DNA from: Lewinellaceae bacterium
GTDB lineage: Bacteria > Bacteroidota > Bacteroidia > Chitinophagales > Saprospiraceae
Length of the DNA stretch: 64,000 bases
Reading direction: 5' to 3'
Assembly: GCA_020636005.1 (NCBI GenBank)
Contig: JACJYR010000003.1
Span: 620,001-684,000 of the forward strand
Shown: one piece after another, positions 26,401 through 35,900 of the stretch
Layout: each line of letters starts with the position of its first letter
How positions within the stretch are numbered: the stretch's first letter is position 1
The notes under the pieces: generated by a model
What the model saw: only the letters and a program-made list of their open reading frames with translations
Told to the model about the DNA's origin: nothing
Databases searched by the model: none
Program-made: the position numbers and the translations under genes

Positions 26401-27807
26401 ATGTCAGCAATTGCCGTTTCTTTTCTTTTCTTGGTGCTGGGCCTTTTACTCGGGACACTGGTAGCCTGGATGGTAGCCAAACTTAAATTCTCCGCCCAAG
26501 GTATTTCGCACACCCAGCTACAGATTGGTTATGTAGCAAAAGAGATACACGAATCCCTTCAAAATCAGGCTGATATGTTGCGAGAAGACATGAAAGAAAA
26601 GGAAGAGAGCATCATTGTTCTCGAAAAGGCGCTTGCGGGCAGGGAGCGGGATTTGTTATATCTGGAAGAAAAATTAGTCCATTGGCAACGGGATATAGAA
26701 ACCCTCCAAGGCCGGGCTCACCTGGAATTTGAAAACATTGCCAACCGGATTTTAGAAGAAAAATCTAAAAAATTCACGGATCAAAACGAGAAGCAATTAA
26801 ACGATTTGTTGCACCCATTGCGTGAAAAAATAAAAGATTTTGGTCAGGACATCGATCGGCGTTTTACAGACGAAGCCAAGGACAAAGTATCCCTGAAAAA
26901 AGAAATCGAGAGCCTTCGGGAGCTTAACATGCAACTCAGCACGGACGCCCAACACCTCGCATCAGCCCTGAAGGGCGATTCAAAAGTACAGGGCGATTGG
27001 GGCGAGCTGCAACTGGAGCTTTTGCTGGAAAAATCGGGCCTCCAAAAAGGGATACATTTCACGGTGCAACCCACCTACAAAGACGAAAATGGTCAACACA
27101 AAAGACCGGATTTTGTCATCCACCTACCGGAGGGCAAGCACTTGGTCGTTGACTCAAAAGTTTCCCTGAAAGCATACGAACTTTTTTTCAATGCTGAAAG
27201 TGAGGAACTCAGGGCAGGCCACCTCAAATCGCACCTCGACAGCCTGCGCAACCACATCCGGGAACTGGGCAGCAAAAACTACCAACTCCTTTACCAAATA
27301 AACTCCCCGGATTATTTGCTGCTGTTTGTGCCCATCGAACCGGCGTTTTCCCTCGCCCTTCAGCACGATTCAAAACTCTTCCTGGAAGCCCTTGAGAAAA
27401 ACATCGTGCTGGTGACCACCACCACCCTGATGGCCACCATGCGCACCGTATCCTTTATCTGGCGGCAGGAAAGGCAGAAAAAAAATGTGCTTGAGATAGC
27501 CCGTCAAAGTGGTTTGCTCTACGACAAGTTTGTCAGCTTCGTGGACGATTTGCAGGAAATCGGCCTGCGGCTCAACCAAGCCAGGAATGCCTGGGACGGG
27601 GCCATGAACAAAATGTCGGATTCTAAAAGATTTGGCGATACATTGATTGGCAGAGCCCAGAAAATCAAGGAATTAGGGGCAAAAACCTCGAAACGGTTGC
27701 CCGCCGATTTATTGGATTTCCCGGAGAGAGACGACAGGACGGAATTGGAAAGAAACCAAGAAGAAGAAAGCATAGAAATTGAAAAACTGGGGATGGAACA
27801 TATTTAA
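26401..27807 (+). CDS. rmuC: DNA recombination protein RmuC
   Basis: RmuC restricts DNA inversion between short inverted repeats and is a membrane-anchored PD-(D/E)XK-fold protein. The 468-residue protein has an N-terminal membrane segment (residues about 3-22, IAVSFLFLVLGLLLGTLVAW), a coiled coil (about 40-190), and the conserved C-terminal domain. That domain contains GDWGELQLELLLEKSGL (about 199-215), KRPDFVIHLPEGKHLVVDSKVSL (near 238-258, with the catalytic D and DSK) and LLFVPIEPAFSLAL (near 309-322). The order and length are normal. The many inverted repeats in this window make its known phenotype relevant, but no specific link is shown. Confidence 0.95.
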   Translation: MSAIAVSFLFLVLGLLLGTLVAWMVAKLKFSAQGISHTQLQIGYVAKEIHESLQNQADMLREDMKEKEESIIVLEKALAGRERDLLYLEEKLVHWQRDIETLQGRAHLEFENIANRILEEKSKKFTDQNEKQLNDLLHPLREKIKDFGQDIDRRFTDEAKDKVSLKKEIESLRELNMQLSTDAQHLASALKGDSKVQGDWGELQLELLLEKSGLQKGIHFTVQPTYKDENGQHKRPDFVIHLPEGKHLVVDSKVSLKAYELFFNAESEELRAGHLKSHLDSLRNHIRELGSKNYQLLYQINSPDYLLLFVPIEPAFSLALQHDSKLFLEALEKNIVLVTTTTLMATMRTVSFIWRQERQKKNVLEIARQSGLLYDKFVSFVDDLQEIGLRLNQARNAWDGAMNKMSDSKRFGDTLIGRAQKIKELGAKTSKRLPADLLDFPERDDRTELERNQEEESIEIEKLGMEHI

Positions 27808-27839
27808 AACCCTTGGTTCATCCCCAGTTTAATATTTGG

Positions 27840-28535
27840 TCAAATGTGCTCCTTCTTGTTGAAACGGTAGGCCAGCACTATACCCCCGGAGAAGTACACA
27901 TCATTTTTGTTGGGGTTGCCTGCCTGGCTGACCCCATCCAGGTAATCTGTCCACACCAGGCGGATTCCATATTCGAACCCAATGTTTAAATTGTTGGTCA
28001 AGTCGTATTTGACACCAAGCCCGATGGGAAGGGAAAACTGCGTATTGGAGTAGTTAAAGTGGGCATCTTTGTCCTTGAGTTCGTTGGATACACCGTCGCC
28101 TTCCTTAATGTTGTAGTCCGTGTCAGGGCTGATAATAGTCATTCCCACCCCTGCAAAAACGTAGGGTGAAAACATTCTGTGCAGGGTATCGTTGACAAAA
28201 TGTTTTTTGCCCAATATCTCATGCTCGCAGGTTAGCGTAAACTCATAAACCGGAGACTTAAACTTAATATCCCGCTGTATCAAATTATCATAGTTTTTAT
28301 CGCTGCCACTTATTTTACCATAAAGAAAATTGAATCGGGCATTGAACAGTGGGGTTATTTGTCGTCGGGCGAGCACCCCGAAGGCCACATTTGATTCCTT
28401 TAGGGTAATTTTTGGTTCTACAAGGTCACCTCCATAATTGGTAAAACCTAAGTACAGTCCCCCTTCCCATTTTGATTGGGAGGCAGCAAAAAGTGGAAGG
28501 AGCAAAAGAAAGCTGGAAGTCAAAAAGTTTTTCAT
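27840..28535 (-). CDS. DUF6089-like outer-membrane beta-barrel protein
   Basis: A 231-residue exported protein with a signal peptide (residues 1-19, LTSSFLLLLPLFAASQ), then WEGGLYLGFTNYGGDLVEP, the opening of DUF6089 proteins. Strands with alternating aromatics follow (VFAGVGMTIISPDT, LPIGLGVKYDLTNNLNIGFE). It ends ...SGGIVLAYRFNKKEHI, a barrel-type last strand. The family has no assigned function. It is convergent with rmuC, the stops being about 30 bp apart. Confidence 0.8.
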   Translation of the reverse strand: MKNFLTSSFLLLLPLFAASQSKWEGGLYLGFTNYGGDLVEPKITLKESNVAFGVLARRQITPLFNARFNFLYGKISGSDKNYDNLIQRDIKFKSPVYEFTLTCEHEILGKKHFVNDTLHRMFSPYVFAGVGMTIISPDTDYNIKEGDGVSNELKDKDAHFNYSNTQFSLPIGLGVKYDLTNNLNIGFEYGIRLVWTDYLDGVSQAGNPNKNDVYFSGGIVLAYRFNKKEHI

Positions 28536-28810
28536 GGTTGAAATAAATGTTAGTGGCGGTTCCTAACCCAATCTATTCAAAGGGAGGGCCAGGAATGACA
28601 CAGCCATTTGGGATGGAGAAATAATATTAAGGGAGGGGGGCGGTAAATGCTTGACCTTCGAAACGTGACAATTTTGAATCCAAAGAAGGCGGGAATGGCT
28701 AAAATTCAGATTAAATTTCCTGTCCAAGCATTTAAGTTTTTCCAACCATATAAAATTGATGTACTTTGTCCCTTGGTTTCCAACCGTTTACAGTTTAATA
28801 AATATCAACC

Positions 28811-30481
28811 ATGCGTATTACCGGTAACATCATAGATATTCACCAGCGCAAGATTTTTTTCGGGGAATTGAGCATTGAAAACGGAATAATTACCGACATC
28901 CAGGAAATGCCAGGTGAAAGTCTCAGGTACATTTTACCGGGTTTTGTGGATGCACATGTACATATTGAAAGCTCCATGCTCGTACCGACCGAGTTTGCCC
29001 GCATGGCAGTAGTACACGGCACGGTTGCCACCGTCTCCGATCCCCACGAGATTGCAAATGTAATGGGTGGGCAAGGCATCCGTTTCATGCTGGACAATGC
29101 CGAGAAAACGCCCTTCAAGTTTTTTTTTGGAGCGCCTTCTTGTGTGCCTGCGACCATGTTTGAAACGGCAGGCGCCAACCTACACGCTGGCTCGGTGGAG
29201 TATCTGCTGAAAAACCCAGATATCTGGTACCTCTCAGAAATGATGAACTATCCGGGGGTGTTGCAGGAAGATGAAGAGGTGATGAAAAAATTGACTGCCG
29301 CTAAGACATTGGGCAAACCCATTGACGGCCATGCACCTGGCCTGATGGGTGACGAAGCCCGCCGGTACTTTTTGGCAGGCATTACGACCGACCATGAGTG
29401 TTTTACTTACGAAGAAGGCTTGGAAAAGGCAAAACTGGGTGTAAAAATCCTCATCAGGGAAGGCAGTGCTGCAAAAAACTTCGATGCATTAATACCGTTG
29501 CTGGAATCGTTCCCCGACCAAATCATGTTGTGCAGCGACGACAAACACCCGGATGATTTGGCAATCGGCCATATTAATCAATTGGTAGCCAGGGCCTTGC
29601 AAAAAGGTTTTGATTTTTTTGATGTTCTTAGGTCTGCTTGCCTGAACCCGGTGGAGCATTATAAACTCCCTGTTGGATTGCTAAGGGTAGGGGATCCTGC
29701 CGATTTTATCCTCACAAACGACATCGAACATTTCACGATCACTGAAACCTATGTGGATGGTAAATTGGTAGCTGAAAACGGAACGACGAAACTACCCAAT
29801 GTACTTAGCGAACCAGTCAACAACTTTAACACCAGCTTTAAAACCCCCGATGATTTCGCCATTCATCTGCCCATCTCATACGCCCACAAACCTAACCAGC
29901 AGTCCCACCAGGAAGAAGCAGTGAAGCTAAGGGTCATCAAAGCGCTGGACGGCCAGTTGATAACGGACAGCTTTTGGGCAACGGCCAAGAGTATCCAAGG
30001 CAGGGCGGTGGCAGACCCCGACAATGACATTTTAAAAATTACGGTCATTAACCGGTATGAAGATGCGTCCCCTTCCACTGCTTTTGTTCATGGTTTTGGG
30101 TTGAAAAGAGGCGCTATTGCCTCATCGGTAGGGCACGACAGCCACAACATTCTGGCAGTTGGAACCGAAGATCGCCTGCTTTGCCAGGCTGTGAATTTAA
30201 TTATAGAAAATAAGGGAGGGATTGCCGCTGTGAGCGGGGGAGGGGAGGAGCGCCTGTTGCAACTCCCCGTAGCTGGTATAATGAGTACGCAAGACGGATA
30301 CGAGGTGGGCCAGCATTATGCTGCCATTGACAATTTTGTGAAAGAGGTTTTGGGCAGCAACTTATCCGCACCTTTTATGACGTTGTCCTTTATGGCCCTT
30401 TTGGTCATTCCTGCCCTCAAACTAAGCGACAAAGGATTGTTTGATGGGAAAGAATTTCGGTTCGTGGGGCTTTTTGAATAA
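28811..30481 (+). CDS. ade: Adenine deaminase
   Basis: The enzyme converts adenine to hypoxanthine and ammonia for purine salvage. The 556-residue length is normal. Metal-binding motifs of the amidohydrolase fold are FVDAHVHIESSML (H49, H51), the conserved GHAPGL (near residue 176), TTDHECFTYEE (near 193) and LCSDDKHPDDL (near 242). The adenine-deaminase-specific C-terminal domain follows (VGHDSHNILAVGT near 440 and SGGGEERLLQLPVAGIMS near 477-494). The 275-bp region upstream holds no gene. The gene ends just before a repeat-B hairpin. Confidence 0.95.
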   Translation: MRITGNIIDIHQRKIFFGELSIENGIITDIQEMPGESLRYILPGFVDAHVHIESSMLVPTEFARMAVVHGTVATVSDPHEIANVMGGQGIRFMLDNAEKTPFKFFFGAPSCVPATMFETAGANLHAGSVEYLLKNPDIWYLSEMMNYPGVLQEDEEVMKKLTAAKTLGKPIDGHAPGLMGDEARRYFLAGITTDHECFTYEEGLEKAKLGVKILIREGSAAKNFDALIPLLESFPDQIMLCSDDKHPDDLAIGHINQLVARALQKGFDFFDVLRSACLNPVEHYKLPVGLLRVGDPADFILTNDIEHFTITETYVDGKLVAENGTTKLPNVLSEPVNNFNTSFKTPDDFAIHLPISYAHKPNQQSHQEEAVKLRVIKALDGQLITDSFWATAKSIQGRAVADPDNDILKITVINRYEDASPSTAFVHGFGLKRGAIASSVGHDSHNILAVGTEDRLLCQAVNLIIENKGGIAAVSGGGEERLLQLPVAGIMSTQDGYEVGQHYAAIDNFVKEVLGSNLSAPFMTLSFMALLVIPALKLSDKGLFDGKEFRFVGLFE

Positions 30482-30490
30482 TGGTACGCT

Positions 30491-30574
30491 ACAAATGCGA
30501 ATATCGGGTTCCTTTTTTAAGTTCGTTGATTTTCAGGAGGTTAGATCGTGGTGATTTTCAAAATCACCATGATC
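30491..30574. repeat. Hairpin-plus-tail repeat family B, copy 2 (reverse orientation)
   Basis: The tail word ACAAATGCGAAT (30491-30502) comes first, then TGATTTTCAGGAG, then a 14-bp stem (GATCGTGGTGATTT with AAATCACCATGATC, one G-T pair, 30544-30574). This mirrors copy 1 at 20288-20373. It lies 10 bp past the adenine deaminase stop codon and may serve as its terminator. Confidence 0.7.
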
Positions 30575-30676
30575 CCGTTCTTCAAACGACTGAAACTGTG
30601 ACAATTAATTTAACCCGTTATTAGCATTACTAAAAATAGCGAAAGGAGCAGTGAAGCGGGATTATTCAAAAAAAAA

Positions 30677-30706
30677 AACGCCCCGGGATTTTACTCCCGG
30701 AGCGTT
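30677..30706 (-). terminator. Rho-independent terminator of the RRM protein gene
   Basis: On the minus strand AACGCTCCGGGA and TCCCGGGGCGTT form a stem with one mismatch and a six-base loop, followed by a run of T residues (complement of the A-tract at 30668-30678). It lies 57 bp after the stop codon of the RRM gene, with the right orientation. Confidence 0.85.
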
Positions 30707-30762
30707 ATATTCGATCTTTTCACTGCACAAAAAGTGAAGTGAAGTATTATCGTTTACATTGG

Positions 30763-31122
30763 TTACCAGCGGTTTCCACCGCCGCCGCCGTAGCCGCCAC
30801 CGCCGCCACGGTTTCCACCGCCGCCGCCATAACCGCCACCGCCGCCTCTGCGGCCACCGCCGCCGCCGCTACCACGGTCTTCCCTTGGCTCAGCTTTTTT
30901 GACAACGATAGTCCGGCCATCCAGTTCGGAATCGTTCAATGCGTTGATTGCTTCTTTTGCTTGTGCGTCATCGTCCATTTCTACAAACGCAAAACCCTTG
31001 GATTTGCCGGTAAATTTGTCCATGATAACATTGGCTGAAGATACGGGTCCGTATTCTTCAAAAACTTTTCTCAAGTCTTCGCTTTCAGTGTCGAAGCTGA
31101 GTTTTGCTACAAAAAGATTCAT
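30763..31122 (-). CDS. Glycine-rich RNA-binding protein with one RRM domain
   Basis: The 119-residue protein starts at the ATG complementary to 31120-31122; an earlier in-frame start adds a hydrophobic stretch not found in the family. The RRM occupies residues 1-80, with RNP2 LFVAKL (3-8) and RNP1 KGFAFVEM (42-49). The C-terminal tail (about 84-119) is almost entirely Gly, Arg, Tyr and Asn in GGGGGYGGGGGNR-type repeats. Such proteins bind single-stranded RNA and are often cold-induced in Bacteroidota and cyanobacteria. The gene is monocistronic with a strong terminator. The low-complexity tail may drive condensate formation, which is inference. Confidence 0.95.
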   Translation of the reverse strand: MNLFVAKLSFDTESEDLRKVFEEYGPVSSANVIMDKFTGKSKGFAFVEMDDDAQAKEAINALNDSELDGRTIVVKKAEPREDRGSGGGGGRRGGGGGYGGGGGNRGGGGGYGGGGGNRW

Positions 31123-31802
31123 TAAATGAAAAATTAAAAATGATAAAATAAGAACACGAAGCAATGGCGGCCTTGAAAGCTGAATACTGTTTGGGGAAGA
31201 TTACCCCAACAAGCAAAAGCCTGGAAAAGCTTCCACACAAAACGGACAAGGATTGAATGATAAACGGGAAATTTTAAGTCTGACGACCGGTAGGAAGGAA
31301 AGAAATAAAACTGCGGGTTATCTAAAAATACCTGCGTTATGCTTTGAATTCTTTAAACTCAACACGATTAACAGGATTACGGTGATTATGTTGCACCAAG
31401 GCCAATCTTTTTTTCTTTTTTGCGGGAAAAGATCTTGAAATTCTTTTGAGACAAAAAGCTGGGCGGAGCAAATTGAGTCTTTCCATACTTGTGAAATCCA
31501 GACTGGCTGTTTGTGTTTCCAATATCAGTGCATAAGAAATTACGCCTCCTTCGCCTTCAGATTTGGAAACTACACTTGTATTTTCTTTGGTCAGGGTTTT
31601 ATCGTTCAGCACGATTGTGGCCTCTACTACCCAATTTTGAAATCCTGAAAACCGGAAACCCGTCTTCGGATTTGTCAGCAGATTTGTCAGCAATCTTGTC
31701 CATTAATATAATGTGTAAAAGTTCGAGGCCTTTCATGGTCACATTGACCAACAAGATCACAAGGGTGCTTATCTGCTTCCGCAAGAACAAAAAGAACTTT
31801 TT
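31123..31802. other. Gene-poor region with possible degraded coding remnants
   Basis: Apart from the RRM gene leader and the remnant at 31337-31790, nothing convincing is present. Confidence 0.5.
31337..31790 (-). pseudogene. Possible frameshifted small gene, unknown product
   Basis: Two overlapping minus-strand frames together read like parts of one small protein. The first (31599-31790) begins MFLRKQISTLVILLVNVTMK and carries a short tandem repeat (IADKSADKSED). The second (31337-31693) has no ATG but a plausible beta-rich segment (WVVEATIVLNDKTLT, GVISYALILETQTASLDF) and a basic end. The change of frame near 31640-31690 could be a frameshift in a decayed gene. No family was recognised. 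It may equally be non-coding DNA. Confidence 0.2.
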
Positions 31803-32495
31803 TCATTGGTGCCAATCGAAGGTTTTTGATTGGCTATAGCATTCAACAGTGCATTTAACTTGATAACTACCCCTTTTCAACCGGTCTGTTAGTGATCTCA
31901 CTAAATAGGCCGACATGTGGCCATCGGAAAGTGTTGCAAGCTGTTCGCCGGTCAGGGTGACACGATTCTGCGGCGTTAGGCCGGCAAACTCAAAGGAATG
32001 TGCCTTTTTGCCTCCGTCCGCCACCATTAAAATCAGCTTTTCATTTTTTGCCAGGGGCGGTCCTTCAAACGACAGTTCCAAACAAGATGGCTTCGGGCAG
32101 TCAATTTTTTTCAGGGAAAAAGCTTTGAATGCGGAAATGGCCACGGGGAACTCTGCCAGATTACCGTCATCTTCTTTTAATCGAAAGCTGATCCCTTCTG
32201 TTAAAGGTCCTGGCTTTTCGCAATCATACCTTACCAAACCGCCGGGAAGGTTTTTGGCCAACATTTTTACACCATTGAAAGTCACACTATTGGAAAAAGC
32301 AATGCTCTCTTTTTTAGCATCGGGGCCGATCTTGTAGAACAGGGCTTCAGCCTTTAACTTTTGCTCGGCCTGGTCGAAGCGGACATATAGGTTGGCTTCC
32401 TTGTCAGTTGGCTTATCCTGTTGGCACGCCGACAATACTCCAAATACCATCACAACAAATAAAAAACGCCTATTTCTCAATGACATATTTTCCAT
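31803..32495 (-). CDS. Lipoprotein, unknown function
   Basis: The 230-residue product has a basic N-terminus (LRNRRFLF) and a lipoprotein signal ending FGVLSA-C24 (lipobox LSAC). An internal start at residue 4 is also possible. The mature part is beta-rich with paired cysteines: CPKPSC around residue 135 and CTVEC near the C-terminus. It contains the strings LYVRFDQAEQKLKAEALFYK and SFRLKEDDGNL. No known domain was recognised. It is transcribed away from the TonB-receptor cassette, with 464 bp between the two starts. Confidence 0.7.
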   Translation of the reverse strand: MENMSLRNRRFLFVVMVFGVLSACQQDKPTDKEANLYVRFDQAEQKLKAEALFYKIGPDAKKESIAFSNSVTFNGVKMLAKNLPGGLVRYDCEKPGPLTEGISFRLKEDDGNLAEFPVAISAFKAFSLKKIDCPKPSCLELSFEGPPLAKNEKLILMVADGGKKAHSFEFAGLTPQNRVTLTGEQLATLSDGHMSAYLVRSLTDRLKRGSYQVKCTVECYSQSKTFDWHQ

Positions 32496-32861
32496 GAAAA
32501 CCTGATTTTTTTCTTGCTCAAAGGTAGTAAAAACACCTACAGTCGATACTTGTCTGCCGAAATTGAATTTCTGGAGGAAATCTGACCAATAAGCAACGAG
32601 GGGCTATTTCGCAGTTTGGAAGACCTATTTTAGTTTATTTGTTTAAATCTTCCCTTTTTTTGATGGAAGTGAACCATCTTCATCTGTCTAAAATGATGAT
32701 TTCAATATAAAAAAGACTACTTCCGATGACAAAATCAGAAAACTGACTTTTAAAAGAAAATTGTCGAAGGCAACTCCTGTTTATTTCTACTTTTGTATGG
32801 AGAAAATTTATATGCCTGCCCTTCAAGTTTATTTACAAACAAGATTTGGGGGTTCGGGCAA

Positions 32862-32893
32862 TTCCCCTAAAAATCTTTAGATTTTGTGGGGAA
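32862..32893. promoter_or_regulatory. Operator-like inverted repeat
   Basis: TTCCCC (32862-32867) and GGGGAA (32888-32893) flank a second palindrome, AAAATC-TTTA-GATTTT. The right part overlaps the TTG element of the predicted promoter, which is where a repressor would act. Confidence 0.4.
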
Positions 32894-32913
32894 TAGAGTT
32901 TTCACTAATATTG
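32884..32913 (+). promoter_or_regulatory. Predicted Bacteroidota promoter of the receptor cassette
   Basis: TTG (32884-32886), a 19-bp spacer, then TAATATTG (32906-32913) match the Bacteroidota consensus TTG-N19-21-TAnnTTTG, with one mismatch in the -7 box. The start codon lies 46 bp downstream. Confidence 0.45.
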
Positions 32914-32959
32914 CGCACTTCCAGAAAACTTTGTCCACTATTCATTATAAATTAAACTC

Positions 32960-35900
32960 ATGTTTATGGCACGTTATTTACTACTCACTTTCGCTTTTCT
33001 AATAACAGGTATTGCGGCCTCTGCGCAGCAATCCCTGCAGGGGACGATGACAGATGCCGAGTCCGGCGAGCCAATTATTTTCGGGACTGTTGCCTTGTAT
33101 AAAAATGGCAAACTCATCACAGGTACCGAAACTGATCTCGACGGGTTCTACAGCATTCCCGAACTCGATCCTGGCACCTACGATGTAGCTTTTTCCTATA
33201 CCGGCTACCAGGAGCTAAGAATCACTGATGTTGAAGTCAGCGCCAGTAAGGCCAACAAGCTCGATGCGAAAATTTCTGCAGGGGTAACACTGACTGAAAT
33301 CGTAGTTACTTACGAAAAGCCACTCATTGAGCAAGACAACACCACCCAGGGGAAAACCCTTTCCAGCGAAGAAATCAAAAACCTTCCTACCCGGAACGTC
33401 AATGCCCTGGCTTCCCTAAGTGCAGGGGTGGCTTCTGCCGATGAAGGAGACGATCTCTCCATCCGGGGTTCCCGTGCCAACGCCACCAACTATTACCTGG
33501 ATGGTATCAGGGTGAGCGGGCGTATGATTCCTAAACAGAACATTGAGCAACTGCAGGTTATCACAGGGGGTGTGGAAGCCCGTTATGGTGACGTGACCGG
33601 TGGTATCATATCCATCACTTCGAAAGGGCCCTCAGATAAGTTCAGCGGCGGGGCAGAGGTTGAGACATCCAAATACCTCGATCCTTATAACCAAACATTG
33701 GCGAGCCTCAACCTGAGCGGCCCCATCTGGAAGCGCAAAGGGGAAACAGTAATTGGCTATCGCATTGGGGGTCAGTACCAGTATAACCTGGATGATGACC
33801 CTCCTGCTATACCAGTTTACAGGGTAAAAGATGAAGTATTGGCCCAACTGGAAGCAAACCCCATCCGAATCGTTGGCGAGACGGCTTTCCCGGAGGCGGA
33901 ATATGTCACGAACGAAGGCGTGAACAAAATGGACTACAAACCCAACGAGGAAAGAAATACCTACGACCTCAACGCAAAAATAGACGCCAACATTGGCAAA
34001 AATGTGGATGTGACTTTTTCCGGTACCTATTACCGTATTGCAGATAAGTTTACTCCCACATCGAACCCAGTTACTTCTTTTAGTTCCACGACCAATTACT
34101 GGCAGGTGTTCAACAGCCAGAACAACCCGACCGACTATGACAACAGGTATCGGGGAAATGTGCGTTTGCGCCACCGGCTAGGTGGAAACAGTAATACTGG
34201 TAGCAGCGACGATGATAAATCAGGCAAAGGATCGCTCATCCAAAATGCAGTCTATATACTTCAGTTTGGCTATGAAAAAGAACAAACTGACAGGGCCGAC
34301 AAAAACCATGGCGACAACTTGTTCGATTATGGTTACATCGGGAAATTCGATATTGGTTACGAACCAAGTTTTACTTTTGATCAAAAACCAGGTATATCAG
34401 TGGTAGGAACGGATACTTTTCCAATCCTCATTATTTCTGGCCAACATACCGACTATTCCGAACGACTGCTGGGATATACCCCTAACGAGTCTATCAACCC
34501 GATCCTAACCAGGTACATTGCCAACCCTGATGACAACACAAGCCTTAACGATTTCCTTGTTATCAATGGCAGAATTCCCGGTGATTTCCAAAATGTATGG
34601 ACAAACCTTCATGCCGGCGTTGGCATGGTGTACAACCTGAACAGGAAAAGAAACAATGACCTTTATACATTCATCGCCAACACTTCCTTTCAACTCGTGC
34701 CCAGCGGCTCAGGTAAATCTCGCCATGAAATCCAGTTTGGCATCATGTACGAGCAAAGAACCAGAAGAGGTTATGATATCAATCCAATCGGGCTTTGGAC
34801 GACAGCGCAAGGACACGTGAATGAACATATTGAGGGCCAAGGATTAGATTCCACGAATATTATCGGCTATTCAGACCCACAACTGTACAGGACGATAAAT
34901 TTATTCACCGGTGAAACATTCGACACATTGATTCCTTACCCCATTTATGCTCCTAACATAGCCACCAACTCTGAAAATACATTCTACCGCAAGGTCAGGG
35001 AAGCCAATGGAAACGTACCTTTAAACCAATACTTTAATATTGATGGCCTAACCCCTGACCAAATGCGTCTGGATTGGTTTTCAGCAAGGGAGCTCAACGA
35101 TGAGGGTATCGTTGACTATTGGGGCTATGATTACCTGGGCAACAGACTGGACAATGTAACTTTTGACGATTTTTTCACCCAACGGAATGCCGAAGGAATC
35201 AGGACTTTCCCGGTTGCTGCATACACTCCCAACTATCAGGCTGCTTTTATTCAGGATAAATTCCAGTTTAAAGATGTCATTTTCAGGATAGGCTTGCGGG
35301 TGGACAGGTACGATGCGAACACCAAAGTGTTGAAGGATCCTTATTCGTTGTATGAAATTATCTCGGCAAGTGAGTTCGACAACAAATTCGGCACCTCGCG
35401 TCCTGGTAACATTGGTGCAGATTATAAGGTCTATGTGACATCCGAAGACGGTGAAACGGTGCAAGCCTACCGGGACGGGGATACCTGGTATTACCCCAAT
35501 GGGAACCCTGCCAACGATGGTTCGGAAATTTATGGAGGAAGCCTCGTTTATCCAAGGTACAAAGAGGAAATAAAAGAAAAGCGGGATGTGACCAGCGGAC
35601 AATTTGATCCAAATATTTCTTTCCAGGATTACGAACCGCAGATCAATTGGATGCCCCGTTTGGCATTTTCTTTCCCGATTTCTGACGACGCCAACTTTTT
35701 TGCACACTACGACGTGCTTGCACAACGCCCCCCATCGAACAACTTCGTCAGCCCGCTGGATTACTTCTATTGGGAGACAAGGAATACCCTGCGTGACAAT
35801 GCCAATCTGAGACCTGAACGAACCGTGGACTACGAGGTGGGTTTCCAGCAACGCCTTGGCAACACTTCAGCATTGAAGCTATCTGCTTATTACAAAGAAT

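Larger units (their letters stand above)
32496..32959. promoter_or_regulatory. Long divergent upstream region of the TonB-receptor cassette
   Basis: This AT-rich 464-bp region separates two divergent genes and contains no open frame of note. Its right end carries the inverted repeat at 32862-32893 and the promoter-like sequence at 32884-32913. Confidence 0.5.
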
